Source: Hymenobacter sp. H14-R3 (GTDB taxonomy: Bacteria; Bacteroidota; Bacteroidia; Cytophagales; Hymenobacteraceae). Taken from it: DNA of 64,000 nt. The notes under the pieces are model-generated. The model did not search any database. It was not told the DNA's origin and saw only the letters and a program-made list of their open reading frames with translations. The DNA is taken from contig NZ_JASITD010000006.1 in the NCBI RefSeq assembly GCF_030063445.1, positions 25,739 through 89,738 of the forward strand. Reading direction: 5' to 3'. Shown one piece after another: positions 33,320 to 43,350 of this stretch; the first letter of the stretch is position 1; each line of letters opens with the position of its first letter. The translations under genes were made by a program, and so were the position numbers.

Positions 33320-35872
33320 CTACATGGGGTCCACGTCCACCACTAGGCGCGCCTGACGGTATTCCTTCTGGTCGCGCACCACGTCCAGCGCAGCGCAAAT
33401 GGCCATTTTAGCCGCCTTCAATACCGTGTGCTCGCGGCTGAGCTTGATAACGATTTCCTGCAAAAAGAAATTGCGAATGCGGAAAATGTAGGGCGCTTCC
33501 GGCCCCAGTACCGGCCCGCGCCCCAGGCGGTCGGCCAGTTCCTGAGTGAGCAGGATGGCGGCGCGCTGGGCCAGTTCCTGGTCCACATGCTTCACCGTGA
33601 GCTTGATAATGCGGGCGAAGGGCGGGTACTCGTGCTCGCGCCGCTGCGTTATCTCGTACTCGTAAAACTCCAGGTAGTCGTTGCGGATAACCTTATCGAA
33701 AATAACCTGCGTGGGGTCGCCGGTCTGAATCAACACCTTGCCTTTCTTGCCCTTACGGCCCGCCCGGCCGCTCACCTGCACAAACATCTGGTAGGCCCGC
33801 TCGTGCGCCCGGTAGTCGGGGTAGTGAATGATGGCATCGGCGTTGACGATGCCCACCAGGCTCACGTTCTCAAAGTCGAGGCCCTTGGTTACCATCTGGG
33901 TACCCACGAGCACGTTGGTTTTCTGCTGCTCAAAGTCGCCGATAATCTGCTGGTAGGCGTTTTTGGCGCGGGTCGTGTCTAGGTCCATGCGCTGCACGTT
34001 GGCCTGGGGCAACATTATTTTGAGGTCGTCTTCCAGCTTCTCGGTACCGAAGCCCTGGGTGCGCAGCGCACGCGAGCCGCAGGCCGGGCACTGGCTGGGC
34101 ATGCCCTCGTGGTAGCCGCAGTAGTGGCAGCGCAGCTCGTGGGCATGCTTGTGGTAGCTCAGGCTCACGGCGCAGCTCTGGCACTTGGGAATGTACCCGC
34201 AGTCGTTGCACTCCGTGACCGGGGCGTAGCCGCGCCGGTTCTGGAACAGGATAATCTGCTCGTTCTGGGCCAGCTTGCTTTCCATCGCGGTCAGCAGGTC
34301 GGATGAGAAGTGGTTGTGCATCTTCTTCTCAGCGCGCAGCTTGCGGGTATCAATCAGCTCAATCTCCGGCATGCCCGCCTCGCCAAAACGCTTGCTGAGC
34401 GTAACCAAGCCATAGCGGCCCATGCGGGCCTGGTAGTAGGTTTCCACGGCCGGCGTGGCCGAGCCTAGCAGTACCTTGGCTCCCTGAAAGTTACCCATCA
34501 TCAGGGCCACTTCGCGGGCATTGTAGCGCGGGGCGGGGTCGTACTGCTTGTAGGAGCTTTCGTGCTCCTCATCCACAATAATCAGGCTCAGGTTATCGTA
34601 GGGCAGAAACACCGCCGAGCGCACGCCCACCACCACCTGGAAGCGACCCGAGAGCACGCCGTTCCACACCTCCACCCGCTCGTTGTCCGAAAACTTGGAG
34701 TGGTAAACCCCTAGCCGCGAGCCAAATACGCGCATGAGGCGGGTCACAATCTGGGCCGTGAGCGCAATTTCGGGCAGCAGGTACAGCACCTGCCCGCCGC
34801 CATCTAACGCATTGCGAATGAGGTCGATATAAATCTCCGTTTTACCCGAGCCCGTCACGCCGTGCAGCAGCACAATGTCTTTCTGCCCGAACAGACTCAT
34901 CACCTCATCGCGGGCCACTACCTGAGCCTCGTTGAGCTGAAAAGGCATCTGGGCCACCGGGTTCTCATCGAGCGGAAAGCGCGACACAATCTGGTCGAAC
35001 TGCTCCAGTATCCCGTTCTTTATCAACGTGTTCACCGCCGAGGCCGAGAGGTGGGGCGAGCTAGTGAGGTACGCCTTCTCAATGCCCAGGTGGTTGAGGT
35101 GCTCGTCGTGGTGCACCGGCACGCGCTGCAAGTACTTCAGCAGCACATCTACCTGTTTGGGCTTGCTGGCCAAGTCCTCAAACAGCTTCTCGACCGAGCC
35201 GGCGGTGAGGTGGTGGTGCGCCAGGCGCACCTTTTTAAGCACCTTGGGCGAGTATTTATCGGAAAGCTGCTCAAACAGAAAAATAATGTCCTTCTGCATC
35301 AAGGACTTCAGCACTTTGTGAAACGAGGCCACGCCCAACAGGTCACCTACCTCAGTAAAGGTCAGGGCTTTGCCTTCTTCACTGCGTAGGTTGTCCACAA
35401 TGCGCGTTTCCCTCTCATCGAGAGGGTATGGGCTGCCATCGGCCACAAAAGCTGGGTGCAGCTGAATGCGCGACTCGGAGCTGAGCTTGAGCGCGGCCGG
35501 CAGCGCGGCGTTAATGACCTCGCCCAGCGTGCAGAGGTAATACTCACTTATCCAGCGAAATAGCTTGAGCTGGGGCTGCGTCACCACGGGTGCATCGTCG
35601 ATAAATTCGAGGATGTACTTGGCTTGGTAGTCCTTGGGCGGCATTTCGTGCACGGCGGCCACAATGCAGCTCAGCGTGCGCTTGGCCCCAAACTGCACGA
35701 TGACCCGGCCCCCGACTACCACGTTGTCGTTCAGCTCAAACGGCACCCGGTAGGTGTAGAGCTTGGGCAGGGGCAGGGGCAAAATCACGTCCACGAACAG
35801 CGTCACGCGGTCGGGCGTGGCCGCTGGCGCGGGGGTAGGGGAGGCAAATTCGAACGTAAGCGACACGGGCAA
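33320..35872 (-). CDS. priA: Primosomal replication helicase PriA
   Basis: An 850-residue superfamily 2 helicase that restarts stalled forks. The N-terminal DNA-binding domain comes first, then Walker A GVTGSGKTEIYI, DEEH in IVDEEHESSYKQYD, and the zinc-binding Cys cluster CNDCGYIPKCQSC with CHYCGY and CPACGSR. The start is TTG 35872 or GTG 35866; a stop lies just upstream in frame, so no ATG is available. Downstream of a DUF255 gene on the same strand (65-base gap), it may be co-transcribed. Confidence 0.95.
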   Translation of the reverse strand: MPVSLTFEFASPTPAPAATPDRVTLFVDVILPLPLPKLYTYRVPFELNDNVVVGGRVIVQFGAKRTLSCIVAAVHEMPPKDYQAKYILEFIDDAPVVTQPQLKLFRWISEYYLCTLGEVINAALPAALKLSSESRIQLHPAFVADGSPYPLDERETRIVDNLRSEEGKALTFTEVGDLLGVASFHKVLKSLMQKDIIFLFEQLSDKYSPKVLKKVRLAHHHLTAGSVEKLFEDLASKPKQVDVLLKYLQRVPVHHDEHLNHLGIEKAYLTSSPHLSASAVNTLIKNGILEQFDQIVSRFPLDENPVAQMPFQLNEAQVVARDEVMSLFGQKDIVLLHGVTGSGKTEIYIDLIRNALDGGGQVLYLLPEIALTAQIVTRLMRVFGSRLGVYHSKFSDNERVEVWNGVLSGRFQVVVGVRSAVFLPYDNLSLIIVDEEHESSYKQYDPAPRYNAREVALMMGNFQGAKVLLGSATPAVETYYQARMGRYGLVTLSKRFGEAGMPEIELIDTRKLRAEKKMHNHFSSDLLTAMESKLAQNEQIILFQNRRGYAPVTECNDCGYIPKCQSCAVSLSYHKHAHELRCHYCGYHEGMPSQCPACGSRALRTQGFGTEKLEDDLKIMLPQANVQRMDLDTTRAKNAYQQIIGDFEQQKTNVLVGTQMVTKGLDFENVSLVGIVNADAIIHYPDYRAHERAYQMFVQVSGRAGRKGKKGKVLIQTGDPTQVIFDKVIRNDYLEFYEYEITQRREHEYPPFARIIKLTVKHVDQELAQRAAILLTQELADRLGRGPVLGPEAPYIFRIRNFFLQEIVIKLSREHTVLKAAKMAICAALDVVRDQKEYRQARLVVDVDPM

Positions 35873-35937
35873 AAACTAGCGGCAGGCGAATAGTAAAGAT
35901 AACCCCGGCAGGGGCCCAGTGATTCCCGCCCGGCCGC

Positions 35938-37984
35938 CTAACGCTCGGCCAGCGCCAACTGCGCCAGCGCCTCGGCCACCGAGTGCACGGGCAGCTGGCA
36001 CGCCTGATTGCGGCACACGTAGAACGTGGTTTTGTCGGTAGCACTGCGCCCTTGCAGTAATGGCAAGTCGCTGGTAGTCAAGCTGCCCGCCATAATATCA
36101 TTGGGTAAGAATTGCCGGCTCAACTCGGCCCGAAACTCCTCAGCCTGCGGCCCGGTAATGGCCACCTCGGCCCCCGGCCGTAGCAGCGCCACGTAGAGGC
36201 TGGCCCAGTTGGTGAGGTGCTGCGGCTCCTTGGCGGCCAGTGCCTGCACTTGGCCCAGCATGGCGGTGGCCAGGGCCTGGTAGTCAGCGTTTTCGAGGTG
36301 GCGGCCCAGGCGCAGCAGGTTATTGGCCATCACCGAGTTGGAGCCGGGAATCACGTTGTCAAACAGCTCTTTCTTGCGGGCGATGAGCGGCTCGGCGCTG
36401 GCATCGGTATAAAAGAACTGCTGCTCGGTGGGGTCAAAGAAATTGGCGAGCACGTAGGTAGTCAGCGCTTCGGCCTCGCGCAGCCAGCTTTCCGCAAAGG
36501 TGGCTTCGTAGAGGGCGAGGTAGGCCTCAATCACCAGCGCGTAGTCTTCCAGAAAGCCGTTGATGGTGGCGCGGCCGTTCTTCCAAGTGCGAAACAGACG
36601 CGGCCCGTTGCGCAAGTTTTGCTGCAAGAACTCAGCATTACGCAGAGCCAACTCCAGAAACTCGGCTTCGCCAAAAGCCCGGTAGGCGGCCACCAGTCCG
36701 CTGAGCATGAGGGCGTTCCAGCCGGTCAGCACCTTGTCGTCGAGGCCGGGCCGCACGCGCTGGATGCGGGCAGCCAGCAAAGCCTTTTGCCAGCCGTGGA
36801 TGAGCTTGGCCAGCACGGGAGGCTCCAGGTCGTGAGCTTCGGCAAAGGCGGCATCCGTCTGGCGGCGGTGCAGAATGTTGTTGCCGTGCTCCCAGTTGCC
36901 CACGCCCGTGCAGCTATAGTAGGCAGCGGCCAGCGGTTCCTCATCGCCCAGAATAGCCTGCAATTCTTCGCGGGTCCAGACGTAAAACTTGCCTTCCTCG
37001 CCCTCGCTATCCGCATCCAGCGACGAGTAGAAGCCGCCCTCCGGGTTGGTGAGTTCGCGCCGTATCCAGGCCACCGTCTGGTACACCACCTCGCGGTACA
37101 GCGGGTCCTGCGTCACCTGAAATGCCTCGCTGTAGAGGCTGAGCAGCTGGCCGTTATCATACAGCATTTTCTCGAAGTGCGGCACCAGCCACTCGGCATC
37201 GACCGAGTAGCGGGCGAAGCCGCCGCCCACCTGGTCGTAAATGCCGCCCAACGCCATCTCACGTAGCGTTAGGTTCACTTGGCTCAGCACCTGCTGGCTG
37301 TCCGAAATGTGGTGCGCCCGCAGCAAAAACCGCCAGATGCTGGGCATCGGAAACTTAGGTGCCCGGTTGGTGCCGCCCCGCTCCCGGTCGTAGCACGTTG
37401 CTATGTTATAGGCTAATAGCTTGAATTCCTGTTCGTTGACTTTTGCGCTCGCTGGCTCGTCCAGCGCGCCGTATTTCGCCAGCTCGCTGGTTTGCAGCAC
37501 CTGCACAAAGCGCTCGGCCGAACCATCCAGCTCGGCGCGGTGCTCGCCGGCGTAGGCCTGGGCAATGTTTTCGAGCAGCTTCACCCAGTTGGTGGGCGCG
37601 AAGTAGGTGCCGCCATAAAACGGCTTTGCCTCGGGCGTGAGCATTACGTTGAGCGGCCAACCGCCTTGCACGCCCATTGCCTGCACCGCCTCCATATACA
37701 CCTGGTCCACGTCGGGCCGCTCCTCGCGGTCTACCTTAATGCACACGAAGTACTCGTTCATCACCCGCGCTATCTGCTCGTTCTCAAACGATTCGCGCTC
37801 CATTACGTGGCACCAGTGGCAGGCCGCGTAGCCAATGCTCACAATAATGGGCTTCTGCTCGGCCTGGGCCCGCGCCAAGGCATCCGGCCCACGGGTACCA
37901 GTCCACGGGGTTGTGGGCGTGTTGCAGCAGGTAGGGGCTGGTTTCGTGGGCCAAGCGGTTGGCGGGTGAAGAGGAAGCGGGCAT
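35938..37984 (-). pseudogene. Thioredoxin-fold DUF255 protein with a frameshift
   Basis: The gene encodes a large DUF255/YyaL-type protein: an N-terminal thioredoxin-fold domain with CHWCHVME and a C-terminal alpha/alpha barrel (six-hairpin-like). The first part from ATG 37984 reads [20 protein letters not shown], the rest continues [25 protein letters not shown] in another frame. The break lies at 37885-37891, where TGGGCCGGAT stands in place of the expected TGGGGCCCGGAT. This equals a 2-base loss in short G and C runs. All else is intact, so a sequencing error is as likely as a true mutation. Confidence 0.8.
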
Positions 37985-38004
37985 AGGAGCTGAATAAACC
38001 GGGT

Positions 38005-38037
38005 AAAACAAAACCCAGCCGACTGGGCTGGGTTTTG
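38005..38037 (-). terminator. Terminator after the GSCFA gene
   Basis: An 11-bp stem (38010-38020 with 38026-38036); read on the minus strand it ends in TTTTGTTTT. Confidence 0.8.
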
Positions 38038-38045
38038 AGGAAAAA

Positions 38046-40301
38046 TCAGGTAGCGGGCGAATCACCAGCTGGCGGCGTATCGGTGCCTGGTGGCTTGGCT
38101 CGCCGGGAAGTGGCAGCCTTGGCAACAGCCTTCCTAGCGGCTGGCTTTTTGGCTGCGGCATCTTTCCCGGTTGTTGGCTTCGAGCTGACATGCTTCTTGG
38201 TCGCCAGCTTCTTACCTGCCGGCCTAGCCGTGCGGGCGGTGGGCTTTTCTATCGTGGGCATCGGCTCATTGGCTGCCTCTACTATGGCGGGGCTAACCTC
38301 GGGCGTAGCGGCTACATCGGGAAGCGTCACCTCCGTTGGCGCAGCCGCTGCTTTTGGGCGGCCCCGGCGTGGCTTAGGTGGCGTGGCTGGCTCAACATTG
38401 GCCAGCGTGGTGGTGATGAGCTCCTCAACAGGGGTTGCTAGCATGGCCTCCGATACTGCCGGCCGCTCCAGTAGCGCTATCGGAATGATAGGCGGCGAAA
38501 TGATAGGAGCCATAGCAGGCACATCCTGTACGGAACCAGTAATAGGCTCAGAAACAGCGGCTTCCTGCTCAGCAGGTGCAGGAGCCCGATACAGGTCGGT
38601 GCGCTTGCCGCGCTTTACCAATACTGACTTCGTAATAACCGTCGATTTCTTAGGTGTTGGGCCCGTACCGCGCTTGCGCACAGGGGACATCGACAGTAGC
38701 GGCTGGTCCATGGGGTCGGTAGCCGGGCTGTCGCCCACGAAGGTGCGGCTGGGCTTAGCTGGTACATCCAGCAGAACAGTTATTGCCTCCACCTCGGCGG
38801 TCATATGAACGCCGGTTGCTTCTTGAGCTAGCTCTTCCAGCAATTCTTCCGTAGCTAAGCCGATCGGTTCCGTGCCTTCTGGCTGTTCGGTGACTAGGCG
38901 GGCAGCGTTTTTGCGGGCTGTCCGTTTGGCTCCTCCGCGCGAGCGACGCTTTTTCTTTTTGGCTGGGTAAGCGGCACCTTCTTCTGGTAGCAGCAAGTCG
39001 GGCTCGCCACCGGCTAGTACCGCCTCCACAGCAGCTATTGCCGTTTCTTCGGCAGGCTCGGGCAGGTTACTATCGGCCGGACCTACCTCCAATTCGGTCG
39101 GTAAGCCATCGGCTACTGAGGCGTGGCCATTGCGGCGGTCCTGGCCGTTGCGCTCGTTGCGTCGCCCATTACGGCGGTTCTCGTTGCGCCGATTGGGTTG
39201 CGTCAGACTGTCGGCGTGCGGCTCGCTAGGAGTAGCCGGCGTAATCATGTCCTCGCCAATATCGATGCGCTCCTCACCGTCATCCGGAATAGAATCCGCT
39301 ACGCGCGTGGGCTTGGGCGGGGGCAACGCTACCAGTTGGCGCTGCACATCACGTATTTCCTGGCGAACGTCCACACCCTGGCTGTTCAGTCGTTCCAAGC
39401 GCTCCGCAGTTTGGTCCAGGAAAGCGCGGTGCTCGGGGGCACCCAGATGCAGCGGCCGGTGGCCCAGCGACTGCCGCACTGCCGCCCACTCCTTGCGGAA
39501 GCGCCCAAAGTCTGCGTCGAAATACGCCCGCGCAAACTTGTCCCAGATATAATCTTCTGCCACTTCCGACGGGTGCAGCATATCACTCGCATAAAAGCGG
39601 TAATCGCGCAACTCATCGGTCAGCAACTCATACGCTGGGAAGTAGCTTACTCCCGGCAGTAACTCGCTCAGGTAGTGGCACGCCACCCGCAGCACTGATT
39701 TGCTCACCGCATTCAGCGGCAGCGTATCCTTGATGTGGCGCACGGGGCTAACTGTCAGCACGATGCGAACTTCCGGGTTAATGCGACGTAGTAGCGCGTG
39801 CACTTCTGCCAAGCTATTCACAATCTCATCGGCGGTTAGCAGCTCCTTCTCAAACAGGCTGGCAGGCAGCTTGTGCAGGTTGCTCACCAACTCGCCGGTC
39901 TCGCGCAGGCGATAGGCCCAGGCCGTTCCCAACGTAAGCACCACCATATCGGCGGTACGCGCGAAGTCGCCCACGCGCTGCACCGTTTCCTGAATGGTTT
40001 GCAGCAGTTCGACCGGCGACTCAGCCCCGATAGTGCTGTGCAAGTCGTAGCTCTGCCAGCGGCCACGCGCTTCTACCACGTGCTGCTGCCAGTCCTGCTC
40101 CTCGCCAACTGCGGCTCGCAGCAGCTGCGCAAGCGCCAGCGGCTGAAACACCGTCCCGAAGGGGTTGACCAGCGCATTCACCTTATTTAGGCGCAGCCGG
40201 GCCCCGAGGCTCTCCGCAAAGCATGAGCCTACCGTGAGTACCCGCGCCGTGCGCGCCAATTGCCGCTCCTGCGGCGCAATAGTTAATTCAGTCCGAAACA
40301 T
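38046..40301 (-). CDS. GSCFA-domain protein with long basic AT-hook-like tail
   Basis: A 751-residue protein. Residues 1 to about 310 are a GSCFA domain: [19 protein letters not shown] (which names the family), [20 protein letters not shown] and [15 protein letters not shown], an SGNH-like hydrolase signature. The rest, more than 400 residues, is low-complexity: Asn/Arg-rich ([18 protein letters not shown]), then [17 protein letters not shown], then [11 protein letters not shown] (an AT-hook-like RGRP core), then a Lys/Ala/Pro-rich tail like histone H1 ([13 protein letters not shown]). GSCFA proteins normally stop near 320 residues. ATG 40301 fits the domain start. The tail may bind DNA or RNA; this is inference. 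Confidence 0.85.
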   Translation of the reverse strand: MFRTELTIAPQERQLARTARVLTVGSCFAESLGARLRLNKVNALVNPFGTVFQPLALAQLLRAAVGEEQDWQQHVVEARGRWQSYDLHSTIGAESPVELLQTIQETVQRVGDFARTADMVVLTLGTAWAYRLRETGELVSNLHKLPASLFEKELLTADEIVNSLAEVHALLRRINPEVRIVLTVSPVRHIKDTLPLNAVSKSVLRVACHYLSELLPGVSYFPAYELLTDELRDYRFYASDMLHPSEVAEDYIWDKFARAYFDADFGRFRKEWAAVRQSLGHRPLHLGAPEHRAFLDQTAERLERLNSQGVDVRQEIRDVQRQLVALPPPKPTRVADSIPDDGEERIDIGEDMITPATPSEPHADSLTQPNRRNENRRNGRRNERNGQDRRNGHASVADGLPTELEVGPADSNLPEPAEETAIAAVEAVLAGGEPDLLLPEEGAAYPAKKKKRRSRGGAKRTARKNAARLVTEQPEGTEPIGLATEELLEELAQEATGVHMTAEVEAITVLLDVPAKPSRTFVGDSPATDPMDQPLLSMSPVRKRGTGPTPKKSTVITKSVLVKRGKRTDLYRAPAPAEQEAAVSEPITGSVQDVPAMAPIISPPIIPIALLERPAVSEAMLATPVEELITTTLANVEPATPPKPRRGRPKAAAAPTEVTLPDVAATPEVSPAIVEAANEPMPTIEKPTARTARPAGKKLATKKHVSSKPTTGKDAAAKKPAARKAVAKAATSRRAKPPGTDTPPAGDSPAT

Positions 40302-40320
40302 GAATCGCAAAGGTAGGCCC

Positions 40321-40353
40321 AAAAAAAGACGCCCCACCTTACGGCAGGGCGTC
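40321..40353 (-). terminator. Terminator of the rpsF-rpsR-rplI operon
   Basis: On the minus strand GACGCCC and GGGCGTC form a stem, followed by seven T. Confidence 0.85.
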
Positions 40354-40378
40354 CAATCAATTTGCTAATAACCAGCAA

Positions 40379-40822
40379 TTAAGCAGCTACCACACGGAAG
40401 TTAATCGTGTGTTTCACTTCTTTGTGCAGGTTCAAAGTAGCAGTATAGTCACCAGCCGTAGCGGGCTCCTGGTCAAAGCTCAGGCGCTTACGGTCGATAT
40501 CAATACCCTTGTTCTTCAAGGCCTCAGCCAATTGCAACGTAGTTACGCGGCCGAATATTTTACCGGTTTCACCAACCTTAGCGGGCAGGTCAAATACCTG
40601 GCTGCCAACCTGGTCAGCTACTGCTTGCGCATCAGCCTTCACTTTCTCAGCTTTGTGAGCGGCCTGACGGACGTTCTCAGCTACGATTTTCTTAGCCGAT
40701 TTGTCAGCCAGCATGGCCAAGCCTTGGGGCAACAAATAGTTGCGGCCGTAGCCCGACTTCACCGTTACGAGGTCGTTTTTGTAACCCAGACCCTTAACGT
40801 CGTCTTTCAGAATGATTTCCAT
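40379..40822 (-). CDS. rplI: 50S ribosomal protein L9
   Basis: A 147-residue ribosomal protein L9: N-terminal domain with MEIILKDDVKGLGYKNDLVTVKSGYGRNYL and PQGLA, long connecting helix, C-terminal rRNA-binding domain. Last gene of the S6-S18-L9 operon; the rpsR stop is 10 bases upstream. Confidence 0.98.
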   Translation of the reverse strand: MEIILKDDVKGLGYKNDLVTVKSGYGRNYLLPQGLAMLADKSAKKIVAENVRQAAHKAEKVKADAQAVADQVGSQVFDLPAKVGETGKIFGRVTTLQLAEALKNKGIDIDRKRLSFDQEPATAGDYTATLNLHKEVKHTINFRVVAA

Positions 40823-40831
40823 GTCTTAGGT

Positions 40832-41101
40832 CTATTTTAGGGCGTCAGCTACGTAAGGCATCAGGGCTAGGTGACGGGCTTTTGCCACGGCCTGGGCCAC
40901 TTTGCGCTGAAATTTCAGGCTGGTGCCAGTGATGCGGCGGGGCAGCAAGCGGCCCTGCTCGTTCACGAACTTCAGCAAGAAGTTCGGGTCTTTGTAATCC
41001 ACGTACTTGATACCGTTCTTCTTGAAGCGGCAGTACTTGTTACGGGTGTCAACGGGCTTGTTGCCGTTGTTGCGGTCATTATTGCGTTTCTGCGTAGCCA
41101 T
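40832..41101 (-). CDS. rpsR: 30S ribosomal protein S18
   Basis: An 89-residue S18 with the family segment [19 protein letters not shown] and [20 protein letters not shown]. It has an N-terminal extension rich in Asn ([17 protein letters not shown]), as in many Bacteroidota. Middle gene of the operon. Confidence 0.97.
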   Translation of the reverse strand: MATQKRNNDRNNGNKPVDTRNKYCRFKKNGIKYVDYKDPNFLLKFVNEQGRLLPRRITGTSLKFQRKVAQAVAKARHLALMPYVADALK

Positions 41102-41120
41102 CGTATTGCTTGCTAGAGGG

Positions 41121-41504
41121 TTACTGAGCTACGGCTTCGGCCGCCTGGGGCGCCTTCTGCTGGTTCATCTCACCATTGCGGCGGCGCTCGTTATACGTAA
41201 CCGAGTGCTTATCAAGCACCGTGGTTAGAAAACGAATAACGCGCTCGTCACGGCGGAAAGCCAGTTCGAGTACGTCTACGATGTTACCTTCTGCGCTGTG
41301 ATTGTAAGTCAGCGTGAAATAATAACCAGTGGATTTCTTTTGAATTGGGTAAGCCAGCTTGCGCAGGCCCCAGGCTTCAGTAGAAATGAGGTCGGCGCTA
41401 TTTTCCTTAAGCACCTGCGAGAACTTCTCGACCGTCTCTTGCACCTGGCCCTCGTTTAGCACGGGGGTGAGGATGAAGACCGTCTCGTAATTTCTTACGT
41501 CCAT
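41121..41504 (-). CDS. rpsF: 30S ribosomal protein S6
   Basis: A 127-residue S6: [14 protein letters not shown] start, [19 protein letters not shown], and the end [14 protein letters not shown] with a Gln/Ala-rich tail. First gene of the S6-S18-L9 operon, driven by the promoter at 41548-41578. Confidence 0.97.
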   Translation of the reverse strand: MDVRNYETVFILTPVLNEGQVQETVEKFSQVLKENSADLISTEAWGLRKLAYPIQKKSTGYYFTLTYNHSAEGNIVDVLELAFRRDERVIRFLTTVLDKHSVTYNERRRNGEMNQQKAPQAAEAVAQ

Positions 41505-41547
41505 TGACGGGGTTGATTTATGAAAGTGAAAAAAATTAATTTGGGTG

Positions 41548-41578
41548 CAAAGGTACTGGTTTTGTAGCGTATTAGCAA
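41548..41578 (-). promoter_or_regulatory. Promoter of the rpsF-rpsR-rplI operon
   Basis: On the minus strand TTG (41578-41576), 20 nt, then TACCTTTG (41555-41548), matching the Bacteroidota promoter. It lies about 45 bases before the rpsF start. Confidence 0.75.
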
Positions 41579-41817
41579 CTCCTTGACCTAATTGCTTTTA
41601 TGATGCTAGTAAAAAGCTGAGCCGTAGGGTGCTGCATCGTGCAAAACGGCTGCCTCAGCCAACTGTTATTCTGGCAAAAAGGAAAACCAAAACTATTCGG
41701 AGTGGGTTGGTTAAACAGGTAACGATTCACCTTAAAGTGAGCCGCAAAAGAAGCCCAGTTTGGTTATTTAGGATGTTTCCAAATAAGTTGGAGTACCTCT
41801 GAAATGGCTTTCCTGCT

Positions 41818-41848
41818 TTTGCCGCCCGCAATTCGTAGCCTACATTTG
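41818..41848 (+). promoter_or_regulatory. Promoter of the act-cox operon
   Basis: TTTG (41818-41821), 19 nt, then TACATTTG (41841-41848): a full match to the Bacteroidota -33/-7 promoter, 47 bases before actA. It is the clearest promoter in the window and lies in a 391-base divergent region shared with rpsF. Confidence 0.85.
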
Positions 41849-41895
41849 TACTCCGGAAAGGGTACGCCCGCAATCCGTTTTACCGGTTCGTTTGG

Positions 41896-43239
41896 ATGAT
41901 GAATAGCTTTCTATCACGCACCAGCTCATGGGTGCTCGCATTATTTCTGGCCGTGGCGGCTCCGGCCCTGGCCCTGGCCCAAACTGCTACCGTCACTAGA
42001 GAGGGCGTAGCTCCTGGTGGGGCAGCAGGTGCCACCACGGCTGCGGCCGTTACCCCCACTGGTACCCAGGGTGCTGGTGGGGGCGACGCCGCCGCTATCG
42101 CCGCTGGTGATGCCTTGTTCAAAAACAACTGCGCCCAGTGCCATGCTGTTAATGACAAGGTAGTTGGTCCCGCACTGGCTGGCATCAGCAAGCGCCGTCC
42201 AATCACATGGATTATTCCTTGGATTCACAACTCGGCTAAAGTTATTGCCAGTGGCGACGACTATGCTGTAAAGTTGTATAACGACTACGGAAAGCAGCAG
42301 ATGCCCGCTTTTCCGCAGTTGTCGGACAATGAGATTAAGAGTATCGTCGCTTGGGTAACTTCTCAGGAAGGTGGCGCCAACGCAACTACTGGTGGTGTAA
42401 CTGCCGGAAATGCTGGCGCTGTTGATGGCACCGCCGCTGCTGGCGCTACTGCTAGTGCTGGTGGTTATACCGACATCCTTCTCATTGTACTTGTAGTGGT
42501 AATGATTGTGCTGGTCGTAACGCTAGCCATCATTGCTAACCTGATGAAAGACGTGCTGCAAGGTCGCAAAGACCTTGATGGTCGCGATGTTGAAATCCTC
42601 GACCAGCGTTTCGATTGGAACAAGCTTTACCAGTCATCAGCTCTTCGCGGTATTGTAGGTGTTGTGTTTGGTCTAGTGCTACTCTATGCTGGCGTACAAA
42701 GCGTAATGGCAGTGGGTCTTACCCAAGGCTATCAGCCTACCCAGCCCATCGCATTCTCGCACAAGATTCACGCTGGCGAAAACCAGATTAACTGCGCCTA
42801 CTGCCACACTTCGGTGTATAAAGGCAAGTCAGCTAACATCCCTTCGGCCAACATTTGCATGAATTGCCACTCGCAGATTAAGACGGAGTCGCCCGAAATC
42901 AAGAAGATTTACCGTGCCATTGAGCGTAAGCAGCCAATTCAATGGGTGCGTATTCACAACCTGCCCGATTTGGCATACTTCAACCACTCGCAGCACACGC
43001 AAGTTGGTGGTATTCAGTGCCAGACCTGCCACGGCCCTATCCAGAATATGGAAGTTGTATACCAGTATTCAGCCCTCACCATGGGCTGGTGCATCAACTG
43101 CCACCGCGAAACGCCCCTCAATACGAAGGGCAACGCCTACTACGATAACCTCGTGAAATTGCACGATAAGTCGAACAGTGCCGTGCCATTCACTGTGTCA
43201 TCCAATGGCGGCACTGAGTGCTCGAAGTGCCACTACTAA
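41896..43239 (+). CDS. actA: Alternative complex III subunit ActA, fused to a cytochrome c domain
   Basis: A 447-residue multihaem cytochrome c. A signal peptide precedes a class I cytochrome c domain with CAQCH at residues 79-83 and its Met-bearing segment KQQMPAFPQ. A transmembrane helix follows at about 195-215, then the pentahaem ActA domain with CxxCH motifs at about 300, 321, 375, 399 and 442. That makes six haem sites. ActA carries electrons from the quinol site of alternative complex III outward. The N-terminal monohaem domain is a fusion common in Bacteroidota. It opens the act-cox operon. Confidence 0.93.
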   Translation: MMNSFLSRTSSWVLALFLAVAAPALALAQTATVTREGVAPGGAAGATTAAAVTPTGTQGAGGGDAAAIAAGDALFKNNCAQCHAVNDKVVGPALAGISKRRPITWIIPWIHNSAKVIASGDDYAVKLYNDYGKQQMPAFPQLSDNEIKSIVAWVTSQEGGANATTGGVTAGNAGAVDGTAAAGATASAGGYTDILLIVLVVVMIVLVVTLAIIANLMKDVLQGRKDLDGRDVEILDQRFDWNKLYQSSALRGIVGVVFGLVLLYAGVQSVMAVGLTQGYQPTQPIAFSHKIHAGENQINCAYCHTSVYKGKSANIPSANICMNCHSQIKTESPEIKKIYRAIERKQPIQWVRIHNLPDLAYFNHSQHTQVGGIQCQTCHGPIQNMEVVYQYSALTMGWCINCHRETPLNTKGNAYYDNLVKLHDKSNSAVPFTVSSNGGTECSKCHY

Positions 43240-43350
43240 GTTTTTTTAGCTAAGATTTTATAAAAGACATGAAACGAGACTGGGAGTGGCCAACTATAGG
43301 TTGTTGCTACTTCAGCCTTGGTTCACTGAAAATGTCTCATTACTGATAAG

